64,000 nt of DNA, taken from Paraburkholderia sp. BCC1885 (GTDB taxonomy: Bacteria; Pseudomonadota; Gammaproteobacteria; Burkholderiales; Burkholderiaceae). Under the pieces are notes generated by a model. The model saw only the letters and a list, made by a program, of their open reading frames with translations, had not been told where the DNA came from and did no database searches. Position 1 is the first letter of the stretch. The number at the start of each line of letters is the position of its first letter. The position numbers were made by a program, and so were the translations under genes. The DNA lies in contig NZ_CAAJGM010000252.1 in the NCBI RefSeq assembly GCF_900996235.1, positions 186,001 to 250,000 of the forward strand, read 5' to 3'. Below, piece by piece: positions 8,144 through 16,800 of the stretch.

Positions 8144-9454
8144 ATGGCACGCATCATCGGGGGGATTGCAGCCTCCCACACACCCACGATCGGCTTCGCC
8201 GTCGACAAGAACAAGCAGGACGATCCGGTATGGGCACCGATCTTCGAGAATTTCGCACCGCTGTCAGCATGGCTTGCCGAGAAGCGCCCGGATGTGCTGC
8301 TCTACATCTTCAACGATCACGTCACGTCGTTTTTCTTTGATCACTATTCGGCGTTTTCGCTCGGGGTGGGGAAGCAATGGCAACCGGCCGACGAAGGCGG
8401 CGGCGCGCGTGACTTGCCTCCGATCGACGGTCACCCGCAACTCGCTGAGCATATCGGCCAGTCATTGATGACCGACGAGTTCGATCTGTCGTTCTTTCAA
8501 AACAAGCCGCTCGACCATGGCTGCTTCTCGCCGCTGTCGGTGCTGTGCCCCCACGAGCCCGCATGGCCGACGAGGCTGATCCCGCTGCAAATGGGCGTGC
8601 TGCAGATGCCGATTCCCAGCGCCCGCCGCTTCTATCGACTCGGTCAGGCGCTGCGCCGCGCCATCGAGAGCTATCCAGAAGACCTGCGTGTTGCCATCGT
8701 GGCAACCGGCGGCCTGTCACATCAGGTACATGGCGAACGTTCCGGTTTCAACAATCCAGAATGGGATCAGCGTTTCCTCGATCTGTTCCAGAACGATCCT
8801 GAGCAACTGGCAGAAATGACGATCGCGGAATACGCGACGCTCGGCGGCTTCGAGGGGGCCGAAGTCATCATGTGGCTCGCGATGCGTGGCGCGTTGCCGT
8901 CGAATATCGTCTGCAAGCATCGTAGTTACTATCTGCCGTCGATGACGGGTATCGCTACCGCAATCTACGAGAGTGCAACGGACGATGTACCGAATCCTGC
9001 AGTGGTCGAACGGCACCGGGCGCGCATGGCAGAACAACTGGCCGGCGTGGAAAAGCTGCAGGGAACCTACCCGTTCTCGATCAGGGCGGCAGTTAAGGCC
9101 TATCGGATCAACGATTATCTGCACAGGATGGTTGAGCCCGGACACCGGGCGCGGTTCCTGAGCGATCCGGAAACGAGTTTCGAGGCCGCCGGACTCAGCA
9201 GCGAGGAGCGTAATCTGATCCACCGCCGCGACTGGCCTGGCCTGTTGCGCTACGGCGTCATCTTTTTCCTGCTCGAAAAACTGGGTGCCGTCACGGGCGT
9301 ATCGAACCTGCATATCTATGCGGCAATGCGCGGTCAGACACTGGAGGATTTCCAGCGCACACGTAACGCGCCCGGCGCACTGTATTCGGTCGCGGGTAAG
9401 GATACCAACGCGCTGGCCTGGGACAGGAAGGCAGACGCCGCACAGGCTAAGTAA
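8144..9454 (+). CDS. galA: Gallate dioxygenase (fused LigB-LigA type)
   Basis: A 436-residue extradiol ring-cleavage dioxygenase converting gallate to 4-oxalomesaconate. The N-terminal LigB-like domain carries the iron ligands His12 (ASHTPTIG) and His59 (FNDHV) and a glutamate near residue 240. His192 and His195 lie in TGGLSHQVHGE. From about residue 310 a LigA-like domain follows (LLRYGVIFFLLEKLGAVTGV). The length and fused layout match DesB and GalA and differ from two-subunit protocatechuate 4,5-dioxygenase. The start is fixed by AAGGAGG at 8131-8137. Its neighbours encode the transporter and downstream enzymes of the same pathway, which supports gallate as substrate; 3-O-methylgallate is less likely. 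Confidence 0.9.
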   Translation: MARIIGGIAASHTPTIGFAVDKNKQDDPVWAPIFENFAPLSAWLAEKRPDVLLYIFNDHVTSFFFDHYSAFSLGVGKQWQPADEGGGARDLPPIDGHPQLAEHIGQSLMTDEFDLSFFQNKPLDHGCFSPLSVLCPHEPAWPTRLIPLQMGVLQMPIPSARRFYRLGQALRRAIESYPEDLRVAIVATGGLSHQVHGERSGFNNPEWDQRFLDLFQNDPEQLAEMTIAEYATLGGFEGAEVIMWLAMRGALPSNIVCKHRSYYLPSMTGIATAIYESATDDVPNPAVVERHRARMAEQLAGVEKLQGTYPFSIRAAVKAYRINDYLHRMVEPGHRARFLSDPETSFEAAGLSSEERNLIHRRDWPGLLRYGVIFFLLEKLGAVTGVSNLHIYAAMRGQTLEDFQRTRNAPGALYSVAGKDTNALAWDRKADAAQAK

Positions 9455-9577
9455 ACATCAAGGCTGACGCACGCGGTAAGCCGGGCTGGTACCGCTACGT
9501 CGCAATGAGAATCTGGATTGACATCATATAAAAAGGATAACTAATTGAATGTTATCCGGAGACACAGGAGAAGTCTG

Positions 9578-10930
9578 GTGGGAAGCAAGGCGATTGACAT
9601 CAAGGCGCTGATCGACGCGCGGCCGGTGTCGCCCTATCAGTGGTTGTTGGTGGTGCTCTGCTGCCTGATTGTAGTAGCGGACGGTATGGATGTCGCGATC
9701 ATGGGGTTCGTGGCGCCGTCGATCATTCATGAGTGGACGATTTCGCGCCCGGCCTTCGGGCTCGTGATGAGTGCGGCACCAATCGGGCTGGTGATTGGCG
9801 CTTTGGTGGCCGGCCCCAGTGCCGACCGTTTTGGTCGCAAGAAGGTGTTGATTACGTCGGTTTTCCTGTTTGGGATTTTTACGATTCTCACATCGCAGAC
9901 GGGTTCCCCGGTGGAAATGGCGGTGCTGCGCCTGTTGACGGGTATCGGTCTGGGCGCCGCGATGCCAAACACCACGACGCTGCTTTCGGAATATGCGCCG
10001 CAGCGCATGCGTGCGCTGATGATCACGATCATGTTCACGGGCTTCAATCTTGGTTCCGCGTTGATCGGCTTCGTCGCGGCCTGGCTGATTCCAGTCCATG
10101 GCTGGCGTGCCGTGTTGCTGTTCGGCGGGGCACTGCCACTCGTGTTGATTCCGCTACAGCTATGGCTGCTGCCTGAATCGGCACGCCTGCTGGCCGTGCG
10201 CCGTGCATCGCCGGCCCGCATCGGCGCCTTGCTGAACCGGGTATGCAGCACGGCCTTCTCGGGCGAGGAGACATTCGTCTCTAACGAACCGCCGTTGCCG
10301 ACGAGCAAGCCCATCGGCGTGCTGTTCTCGCAAGGATACGGACAGGTGACCGTGGCGTTGTGGGTGACGTATTTCATGGGCCTGCTTGTCATCTATCTGC
10401 TGACCGGCTGGTTACCGACCCTGATCAAGGATGCAGGCCTGTCTGTGAGCACCGCGGCCGAGGTGACCGCGATGTTCCAGGTCGGTGGAACGATCGGGGC
10501 CATCGTCGTCGGCTGGATCATGGATCGTGTGCGGCCGGCGCCCGTGATTGCTATCGCCTATCTGTGCGGCGCGCTGTGTGTGGCATTGCTGGCCTGGGCG
10601 GGGGCGCTCTCCTCGGTGTTGACCTGGCTGGTCTTTGCCGTGGGTTTTTGTATGAGCGGCGCGCAGACGGGGCTCAATGCCTATGCGCCGGGCCGCTATC
10701 CGACGGCGGCGCGTGCGACGGGTGTGAGCTGGATGCTCGGTATGGGGCGCTTCGGCAGCATTTTCGGATCGGCGATCGGTGGCGCATTGCTCGGACTTGG
10801 CTGGAGGTTCGGGGCGATTCTGTCGATGCTCGCCTTGCCCGCCGTACTCGCAGCAGCAGCAATCTTCACCACCCGGCGGGCAGGCACTGCCGTGCCCCAG
10901 GTGACTTATCAAGAGCAGGAGAGTCAATGA
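9578..10930 (+). CDS. Aromatic acid:H+ symporter, MFS (likely gallate importer)
   Basis: A 450-residue inner-membrane carrier of the AAHS/PcaK family. It has DGMDVAIMGFVAPSI in TM1, motif A (DRFGRKKVL) and GLGAAMPNTTTLLSEYAP in TM4. The GTG at 9578 is preferred because AGGAG lies 7 nt upstream; a TTG at 9545 in the same frame lacks one. The stop overlaps the ATG of the next gene (ATGA), showing translational coupling with the hydratase. By position between gallate dioxygenase and the later enzymes it should import gallate, like GalT of P. putida. Confidence 0.85.
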   Translation: MGSKAIDIKALIDARPVSPYQWLLVVLCCLIVVADGMDVAIMGFVAPSIIHEWTISRPAFGLVMSAAPIGLVIGALVAGPSADRFGRKKVLITSVFLFGIFTILTSQTGSPVEMAVLRLLTGIGLGAAMPNTTTLLSEYAPQRMRALMITIMFTGFNLGSALIGFVAAWLIPVHGWRAVLLFGGALPLVLIPLQLWLLPESARLLAVRRASPARIGALLNRVCSTAFSGEETFVSNEPPLPTSKPIGVLFSQGYGQVTVALWVTYFMGLLVIYLLTGWLPTLIKDAGLSVSTAAEVTAMFQVGGTIGAIVVGWIMDRVRPAPVIAIAYLCGALCVALLAWAGALSSVLTWLVFAVGFCMSGAQTGLNAYAPGRYPTAARATGVSWMLGMGRFGSIFGSAIGGALLGLGWRFGAILSMLALPAVLAAAAIFTTRRAGTAVPQVTYQEQESQ

Positions 10931-11952
10931 TTATCGATATTCACGGTCACTACACTACGGCGCCCAAGGCGCTGGAGGCGTGGCGCAACCGTCAGGTCGC
11001 AGCCATCAACAGCCCGTCGGAGATGCCGAAGGCATCCGGGCTGCAGATCAGCGACGATGAGTTGCGCGAGTCGATCGAGCTAAACCAGTTGAAGCTGATG
11101 CGTGAGCGCGGCCTTGATCTCACGATCTTCAGCCCGCGTGCGAGTTTCATGGCGCATCACATTGGCGATTTCCAGGTGTCAAGCACGTGGGCTGCGATCT
11201 GCAACGAACTCTGCTATCGGGTCGGCCAGTTGTTTCCGCACAATTTTGTGCCGGCTGCGATGCTGCCACAGAACCCCGGCGTCGATCCGGCGACCTGCAT
11301 TCCGGAGCTGGTCAAGTGCGTCGAGCAATACGGCAACGTCGCGATCAACCTGAATCCCGATCCATCGGGCGGGCATTGGACCAGCCCGCCGTTGTCGGAT
11401 CGCCACTGGTATCCGGTCTACGAAAAGATGGTGGAGTACGACATCCCCGCCATGATCCATGTGAGCACGAGTTGTAACGGCTGCTTCCATACGACGGGTG
11501 CGCATTACCTGAACGCGGACACGACAGCGTTCATGCAGTGCCTGACGTCGGATCTGTTCAAGGACTTCCCGACACTGCGTTTTGTGATTCCGCACGGCGG
11601 CGGTGCTGTGCCCTATCACTGGGGCCGCTTCCGCGGCTTGGCGCAGGAGCTGAAAAAACCGCTGCTGAAGGACCATCTGCTGAACAACGTGTTCTTCGAT
11701 ACCTGCGTCTATCACCAGCCCGGCATCGATCTACTCACGCGTGTGATTCCCGTAGACAACATCCTGTTTGCGAGCGAAATGATCGGTGCGGTGCGTGGTA
11801 TCGATCTCGAAACGGGACATTACTTCGACGACACGAAACGCTATATCGAAGCCGCCGACATCGCGGAAGAGGATCGCGACAGGATCTACGAGGGCAATGC
11901 TCGCCGTGTCTATCCGCGCCTCGATGCGCAACTCAACGCCAAAGGACTCTGA
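10927..11952 (+). CDS. ligJ: 4-oxalomesaconate hydratase, amidohydrolase family (LigJ type)
   Basis: A 341-residue amidohydrolase_2 family protein hydrating 4-oxalomesaconate to 4-carboxy-4-hydroxy-2-oxoadipate. The metal-binding DIHGHY lies at residues 4-9, HVSTSCNGCFH at mid-length and IPHGGGAVPYHWGR further on, all typical of LigJ and related ACMSD-fold enzymes. This differs from P. putida GalB, which belongs to the PIG-L family, so the cluster is a LigJ variant. The frame is open upstream to 10360, but the ATG at 10927 overlaps the transporter stop and gives the standard N-terminus. Confidence 0.88.
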   Translation: MIIDIHGHYTTAPKALEAWRNRQVAAINSPSEMPKASGLQISDDELRESIELNQLKLMRERGLDLTIFSPRASFMAHHIGDFQVSSTWAAICNELCYRVGQLFPHNFVPAAMLPQNPGVDPATCIPELVKCVEQYGNVAINLNPDPSGGHWTSPPLSDRHWYPVYEKMVEYDIPAMIHVSTSCNGCFHTTGAHYLNADTTAFMQCLTSDLFKDFPTLRFVIPHGGGAVPYHWGRFRGLAQELKKPLLKDHLLNNVFFDTCVYHQPGIDLLTRVIPVDNILFASEMIGAVRGIDLETGHYFDDTKRYIEAADIAEEDRDRIYEGNARRVYPRLDAQLNAKGL

Positions 11953-11954
11953 CC

Positions 11955-12638
11955 ATGTACGAAATGGGGGTGGTGTATCGCAATATCAAACGTGCGGACA
12001 AGGACGTTGCCGCGCAGCTTGGCGAATTGGGTTCGGCGACCGTGCACGAAGCAATGGGCCGAAGTGGACTGCTCAAACCTTATATACGGCCGATCTATCC
12101 GCATGCGCGTGCATCCGGCACAGCTGTGACCGTGTTGCTGCATCCCGGCGACAACTGGATGATGCACGTGGCCGCCGAGCAGCTTCAGCCGGGTGACGTG
12201 GTGGTAGCCGCAGTGACGGCGGAATGCACTGACGGATACTTCGGCGATCTGCTGGCCACGAGCTTCAAGGCGCGTGGCGCACATGCCTTGATCATCGACG
12301 CTGGCGCGCGTGATGTCGAGGTGCTCGAAGCCATGCATTTCCCGGTGTGGAGCAAGGCGATTTCGTCGAAGGGAACCATCAAGGCGACGCTGGGCTCCGT
12401 CAATATCCCGGTCGTTTGCGCGGGAGAACTGGTCCATCCCGGCGATGTGATCGTGGCTGACTCGGACGGTGTGGCCGTCGTTCCGGCGGCGGTCGCGGAG
12501 CAGGTGCTTGAGAAGGCCAAGGCGCGTGAGCACAACGAGACGGAGAAGCGTGCCAGGCTTGCTTCGGGTGTGCTGGGACTCGACATGTACAACATGCGCG
12601 AGCCACTGCGCCAGGCCGGGCTGCGTTACATCGACTGA
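11955..12638 (+). CDS. ligK: 4-carboxy-4-hydroxy-2-oxoadipate aldolase / oxaloacetate decarboxylase
   Basis: A 227-residue class II aldolase of the RraA-like fold that cleaves CHA to pyruvate and oxaloacetate, closing the gallate and protocatechuate 4,5-cleavage route. The metal and substrate segment GDLLATSFKARG is followed by IIDAGARDVE, which holds the conserved Arg-Asp pair. The gene starts 2 nt after the hydratase stop. The equivalent P. putida gene is galC. The length is normal for the family. Confidence 0.88.
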   Translation: MYEMGVVYRNIKRADKDVAAQLGELGSATVHEAMGRSGLLKPYIRPIYPHARASGTAVTVLLHPGDNWMMHVAAEQLQPGDVVVAAVTAECTDGYFGDLLATSFKARGAHALIIDAGARDVEVLEAMHFPVWSKAISSKGTIKATLGSVNIPVVCAGELVHPGDVIVADSDGVAVVPAAVAEQVLEKAKAREHNETEKRARLASGVLGLDMYNMREPLRQAGLRYID

Positions 12639-12651
12639 CGAGATACCGGCA

Positions 12652-13356
12652 ATGTCAGGCGAACGGTACGTCGGTATTGAAGTGGCCGGCATTGGCTCGA
12701 TGGCGACGCGGCAACTGCTGGCACAGCTGGCTGAGCGGTATCAGCGTGAGCTGGGCTGCCACGTAAGTATGACGTCGATCGGCGGCATCGAGGCAGCCAG
12801 GCGCGTACAGACAGGTGAAGCATTCGACTTCGCAGTTCTGGCGTCCGGCGCGATTGACCGCCTGATCGAGACTGGGCATCTCGTGGCCGGTCGGACGGAT
12901 GTTGCGCGATCGAGGATGGCCGTTGCGGTGGCGAACGACGGGCCGCGTCCGGACATCACCTCGTCGGCTGCGCTACGCGAAGCTGTGCTGGGAGCCTCGC
13001 GGATTGGCTATTCGACTGGCCCGAGTGGTGACCACCTGATGAAGCTGTTTGCCGATTGGGGCATCGCAGAAAAAATGGTCGCGCGACTCGTTCAGGCTCC
13101 GCCCGGCGTGCCTGTCGGTCGGCTGATTGCCGAAGGCAAGGTTGCGCTGGGTTTTCAGCAGATGACTGAACTGATAAATCTCCCGGATATCGTGGTACTG
13201 GGTCCGCTGCCGGAAGATGTCCAATTGACCACGGTTTTTTCTGCCGCGATCTGCACGGTTTCCAGGCGAGTTGACGCCGCCCAGGACCTTCTTTCTTTTC
13301 TGGCATCGGAGGCGACCAGCGAAGTGAAGCGGGCATTCGGGATGGAGCCGGTGTAA
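12652..13356 (+). CDS. Cytoplasmic ModA-like substrate-binding-fold protein in the gallate operon
   Basis: A 234-residue protein with the fold of molybdate/sulfate-type periplasmic binding proteins (GIGSMATRQLLAQLAERYQ, GIEAARRVQTGEAFDFAVLA, GYSTGPSGDHLMKLF). It has no signal peptide or lipobox, and no transporter permease or ATPase is nearby, so it is probably cytoplasmic. It starts 13 nt after the aldolase stop and should be in the gallate operon. No member of the GalD/LigU tautomerase family is seen in this cluster, and this protein occupies the slot. A ligand-handling or isomerase role is a guess; similar proteins are usually annotated only as ABC binding proteins. Confidence 0.7.
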   Translation: MSGERYVGIEVAGIGSMATRQLLAQLAERYQRELGCHVSMTSIGGIEAARRVQTGEAFDFAVLASGAIDRLIETGHLVAGRTDVARSRMAVAVANDGPRPDITSSAALREAVLGASRIGYSTGPSGDHLMKLFADWGIAEKMVARLVQAPPGVPVGRLIAEGKVALGFQQMTELINLPDIVVLGPLPEDVQLTTVFSAAICTVSRRVDAAQDLLSFLASEATSEVKRAFGMEPV

Positions 13357-13366
13357 GGGATCTGAC

Positions 13367-13392
13367 GATTGGCAGAATGACTTCTGCCAATC
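13367..13392 (+). terminator. Strong hairpin after the gallate operon
   Basis: A perfect 11-bp stem (GATTGGCAGAA with TTCTGCCAATC) and a 4-nt TGAC loop begin 10 nt after the ModA-like gene stop. No T-tract follows, so it may be an RNA-stabilising or partial terminator element rather than a full intrinsic terminator. It separates the enzyme genes from the porin. Confidence 0.5.
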
Positions 13393-13504
13393 ATCCTTAG
13401 GGACGATGGAGGCGAAATAAATATACAGATGATTCATTTAAAATAATTAGTTTTACTAAGTATTAGTATGTTAATTGATAAATATATAAGTAGGAGGCGG
13501 AATC

Positions 13505-14608
13505 ATGAAGAGCATAAAACGCTATATCAATGTTCTGGCATTGGTAGCGGGGATGGCAAGTTTTTCCCCGGTTTTCGCGCAAAGCAGTGTCACGCTCTGG
13601 GGTTTGATAGATACCGGAATCTCGTACGTGAGCAACGAATCCGGGAAACACAACGTCAAGATGGACGACGGGATCGACGAGCCTAATATATGGGGGTTGA
13701 GCGGCAAGGAGGATTTGGGTGGCGGAACCTATGCCACGTTTGAGCTGGTCGATCAGTTTGAACTGGATTCTGGCAGCTTCATGCCGAACGAGAGTTTGTT
13801 TAGTCGAACGTCGACAGTGGGCCTGACAAGCGAAAATTTGGGCACGCTCAAATTCGGTAACCAGTATGACTTTATGACGGACGCACTGTTCTTCGGCGGC
13901 GACGATCCAGCCGACCTGTCGGGCCATCTGTACGCGTTCCGGGCGGGGCCTTTCCAGAAACTCGATATTCCCAACAATCCGACTGGCGCATTCGACTGGG
14001 ACCGGATGGCGGGTGAAGTCGTCAGTAATTCGGTGAAGTATGTCACCCCGATAGCAGGCGGGTTCAGTGCGGGTGCAATGTATCGCTTCGGTGGTATCGC
14101 GGGATCAGCCGGAGAAGGAAACGGCGTGAGTTACGCCTTGAACTACGCGCAAAAGAATTTTGGCGCAAACGCGGCCTATACGAATCTCAAGTATGTGGAG
14201 GCCGGGAGTCCCGACGTAAGCATTCGGAACTGGGGCATCGGTGCACATTATCAGGAAAACAGATGGGCTGCGGCGGTGCTCTTTACCACGGTTCACAATT
14301 CGTTGAACGGTGCGTCTGTCTATGAGGGCTCCATCGGAGCGCATTATCAGATTACGCCAGCACTGAGTAGCGGTGCCGCATACATGTATATGAAGGGCAA
14401 TGCGGTACTGAACAACAACCATGCGAATCAGGTCGCTGCAAACGTGACGTATGCGTTGTCGAAACGGACGCAGGTCTATCTGCTCGGGCTTTACCAGCGT
14501 GCAAACGCGGGCGCCGACGCACAGATCAACGGCCTTAACGATCCGGGCGACGCGTCGGGCAACGACGCACAGAGTGTTGTACGGATTGGCTTGCACACGG
14601 AGTTCTGA
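13505..14608 (+). CDS. Outer-membrane porin, Burkholderia type (Porin_4)
   Basis: A 367-residue trimeric general porin. The signal peptide is residues 1-25 (ending FSPVFA), followed by the typical QSSVTLWGLIDTGISYVSNE first strand. The GLSGKEDLGGGTYATFELVD strand comes next, and the C-terminal phenylalanine (GLHTEF) needed for outer-membrane assembly is present. AGGAGG at 13493-13498 fixes the start. It sits just after the gallate operon and most likely serves gallate entry, as GalP does in P. putida, but it belongs to a different porin family. Confidence 0.9.
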   Translation: MKSIKRYINVLALVAGMASFSPVFAQSSVTLWGLIDTGISYVSNESGKHNVKMDDGIDEPNIWGLSGKEDLGGGTYATFELVDQFELDSGSFMPNESLFSRTSTVGLTSENLGTLKFGNQYDFMTDALFFGGDDPADLSGHLYAFRAGPFQKLDIPNNPTGAFDWDRMAGEVVSNSVKYVTPIAGGFSAGAMYRFGGIAGSAGEGNGVSYALNYAQKNFGANAAYTNLKYVEAGSPDVSIRNWGIGAHYQENRWAAAVLFTTVHNSLNGASVYEGSIGAHYQITPALSSGAAYMYMKGNAVLNNNHANQVAANVTYALSKRTQVYLLGLYQRANAGADAQINGLNDPGDASGNDAQSVVRIGLHTEF

Positions 14609-14734
14609 CATCGTCACAGGCCGGCGGATACCGCAGACTCGCGGCAGCGAGCCCCAGACCCCCAGCCGTCGAGCCTGAAAGAGAGACCACGACGCCTCCT
14701 GCCCGACAGACGGATATCCTCTCCGCACAGCCTG

Positions 14735-15045
14735 CTATCGACGCCCGGCCTTCCTCACACCCGCCTCATCGACCTCAGCCGCGGTGTGTGCATCATGTTC
14801 GACGTAGCGGACAAGCGTGTCGACCTGCAGCCTTAACAGCTTGCGCAGATCCTTGCCATCGCTCGCCGACGCCTTGAAACCCTTGGAAACACTGGCCAGC
14901 AGTCTCGCAAGCGCGCGCGGCTGCTTTGCACCAGCCTTGGTTCAGAACGTCGGAGATCAGAACCTCGAAGGCGCCGTAGCTTTGGCCCGGCAGTTCCGAG
15001 CCGAGATCGAAAAAATCCCTCGCGTCGGGATGTGCGGTGTGCCGA
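14735..15045 (-). pseudogene. TetR gene relic, C-terminal half of the gene at 19240
   Basis: This minus-strand segment closely matches 19276-19540 inside the intact TetR gene, including LRLQVD and the run from GFKASASD backwards, with several small indels. It lacks the helix-turn-helix part. It extends beyond the shared region to its own stop at 14735, encoding YVEHDAHTAAEVDEAGVRKA and a few more residues. That looks like the natural C-terminus of this regulator, a tail missing from the intact gene. Confidence 0.7.
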
Positions 15046-15064
15046 TCAGCGTGACCATCGACCC

Positions 15065-15196
15065 GACGAACTCAAAGTGCTCCTCGCGATCCGTGAGGAG
15101 CACAACGCCCTTCAGTCGGAGCGCAAGGAGTTACGCAGCTCCCTGCGCCTCGTGACAGCGGAACGCGACCTCGCCGAGGGACGACTGCGCGCTTAG
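15065..15196 (+). pseudogene. Possible IS66-type transposase N-terminal relic
   Basis: A 43-codon stretch with a coiled-coil pattern (LLAIREEHNALQSERKEL, then LRLVTAERDLAEGRLRA) ends in a stop at 15194-15196. It resembles the leucine-rich N-terminal region of IS66 TnpC proteins. The stop is made by the junction with the following duplicated segment, whose copy starts at 15194. No terminal repeats were found. Confidence 0.45.
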
Positions 15197-15541
15197 GCGC
15201 CGGCATTGAACCCGGACACGGTTGCGTTGCCCAGCCAGAGGTCGTTGGTCTTTACCTGATGTTCCCAATCACCGCTGGCATTACCGGCGACGATGAGTCG
15301 ACTGCCTGGCTTCATCAACGCGAAGCTGTGGCTGCGGACGGTGCCGCCGACAGGGTCGATGACGACGTCGAATTTCTCGTCGCCGAAAATTCCTGGCAAT
15401 TCGTTGGAATCGACGATCCGGTCATACGGCAGCTTCGTGTTCGCCGCCGCATTGAGCTTGCTCGTGCGCACCGTGCCCACTACACGCGACGCACCAAGTT
15501 TCTGCGAACGCAAAAACGCGCGCGAAGCAGGCATGACTCGG
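15194..15541 (-). pseudogene. Deleted copy of the quinone oxidoreductase/TetR pair
   Basis: Positions 15194-15500 match 193-500 with only scattered substitutions, so they encode the middle of the quinone oxidoreductase (GASRVVGTVRTSKLNA onward). Positions 15501-15541 then match 1785-1825, the 3' end of the TetR gene. The copy therefore lacks the equivalent of 501-1784. It has no start, stop or catalytic core of its own and is a fossil. Confidence 0.85.
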
Positions 15542-15632
15542 TTGGCGGCCGGTCGCTATCGCTGGAGCAGCATGAAATGCTCGCCTCGTGAATATCGAGA
15601 AAAGCTGACACCCGTCCCAGAGCAATAGAGGG

Positions 15633-15830
15633 CTAAAGTTGCGGGCCGCGTTGCCTTCCAGCCGCATCCCACGACACACCATCGTCGCGACGACATGCTG
15701 CGCCAGTCCCTGCTCGATCACCGGCTTCCATGGCACCGGCGAGAAGCCCACGCCGTCATCGAACATCGCGTAACGCCTGCTGGCGAGCATGATGGAACGC
15801 CGATAGATGCCGGCCATACATGAAGCGAAA
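15633..15830 (-). pseudogene. Relic of a conjugative relaxase C-terminus (DUF3363)
   Basis: The minus strand reads IYRRSIMLASRRYAMFDDGV, then GFSPVPWKPVIEQGLAQHV, the hallmark of DUF3363 domains at the end of VirD2-like relaxases. One frameshift later it continues DGVSWDAAGRQRGPQL and a stop at 15633, which matches the usual family ending. The rest of the relaxase is gone. It shows that an integrative or conjugative element once lay here. Confidence 0.7.
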
Positions 15831-15857
15831 TTCGACAACGCATCGTACCGATGGCTA

Positions 15858-16667
15858 TCACGCATTGCGCGGAGTGGGTCCAATTTTTTCAGCGATCGCC
15901 TGGCAAGCCGCCTTCAGGGGCTCGATGTACATTTCCCGGGCCTCCTTGCTTTTCCGGAAAAGCGGAATGCTGATGCTGATGCATGCGACCGGCTGGCCAT
16001 CAGGACCTGTGATGGCACTTCCATAGCAGAAAATCTGCGGCTCGTTCTCTTCACGATCGTCTGCATAGCCACGCTTCTGCGTCGCAGCGAGTTCATCAAG
16101 CAATGCATGGCGTTCGACGATCGTATTGGGTGTAAGCCGTTCGAAGCGCACACCGCGCAGTAGCGCATCGCGCGCGGTCGGATCGAGCGCGGCCAGATAC
16201 GCTTTACCAACCGAACTCGAATACAGTGTGACGCGAGTACCGATGCGCGACGCCATCCGCACTGCATGCGGGCTTTCCAGCTTGTCGATATAAACCATCT
16301 CCGTCCCGCTGCGCACGGCCAGGTGAACGGTCTCCTGCGTGGCATCGCGCAGTGATTGCAAGGAATCGATTGCCACAACGCGTAGATCCGAACGCTCCCA
16401 GCTGCGACTGGCCAGCGACATCAACCTCGGACCCAACTGGTAAGCGCCTCCGCGCAAGCTTTCGACTACCAGCCCCTCCGCAAGCAGGGCCCCGATAATC
16501 CGGTATACCGTCGGTCTCGGATATCCGCACTGTGCGGCCAGTTGCGTCGCGCTCAATGGCTCGTCGGCGTCGCCAATCAACTGCATTACGACGATAAACT
16601 TAGAAAACGCGGCAGTTCCGGAAGCCTTTGCAGCCTCAGCGGCATCAGAAAAGTTGGACTTGGACAT
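15858..16667 (-). CDS. IclR family transcriptional regulator
   Basis: A 269-residue regulator. The winged helix-turn-helix spans about residues 25-80 (ATQLAAQCGYPRPTVYRIIG) and the GAF-like IclR effector domain about residues 95-265, with the VYIDKLESPHAVRMASRIGT segment. It lies 133 bp downstream of an SDR gene on the same strand and next to a cupin gene. A 13-bp inverted repeat at 18116-18154 in front of the cupin gene is a plausible binding site. The ligand is probably an aromatic or keto acid by family. Confidence 0.87.
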   Translation of the reverse strand: MSKSNFSDAAEAAKASGTAAFSKFIVVMQLIGDADEPLSATQLAAQCGYPRPTVYRIIGALLAEGLVVESLRGGAYQLGPRLMSLASRSWERSDLRVVAIDSLQSLRDATQETVHLAVRSGTEMVYIDKLESPHAVRMASRIGTRVTLYSSSVGKAYLAALDPTARDALLRGVRFERLTPNTIVERHALLDELAATQKRGYADDREENEPQIFCYGSAITGPDGQPVACISISIPLFRKSKEAREMYIEPLKAACQAIAEKIGPTPRNA

Positions 16668-16800
16668 CAGCGGGAAAGGTAAAAGGGTTGCCTCGGGTAA
16701 CGTCCTTCTCGTTCGGCAAAAAGCGCCTCTGCCAAATCCGGACCGTCACGGTATGCACGTCGCAATTATAGTGACCTGCCCTGCCGCCCCTCATCCTCTC

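Noticed and set aside
10360..10926. N-terminal extension of the hydratase frame
   Set aside because: It lies inside the transporter gene in another frame. The overlap at 10927 and the DIHGHY motif mark the true start.
13367..13392. Hairpin as a canonical rho-independent terminator
   Set aside because: The stem is strong but no T-tract follows, so only a hairpin or partial terminator role is claimed.
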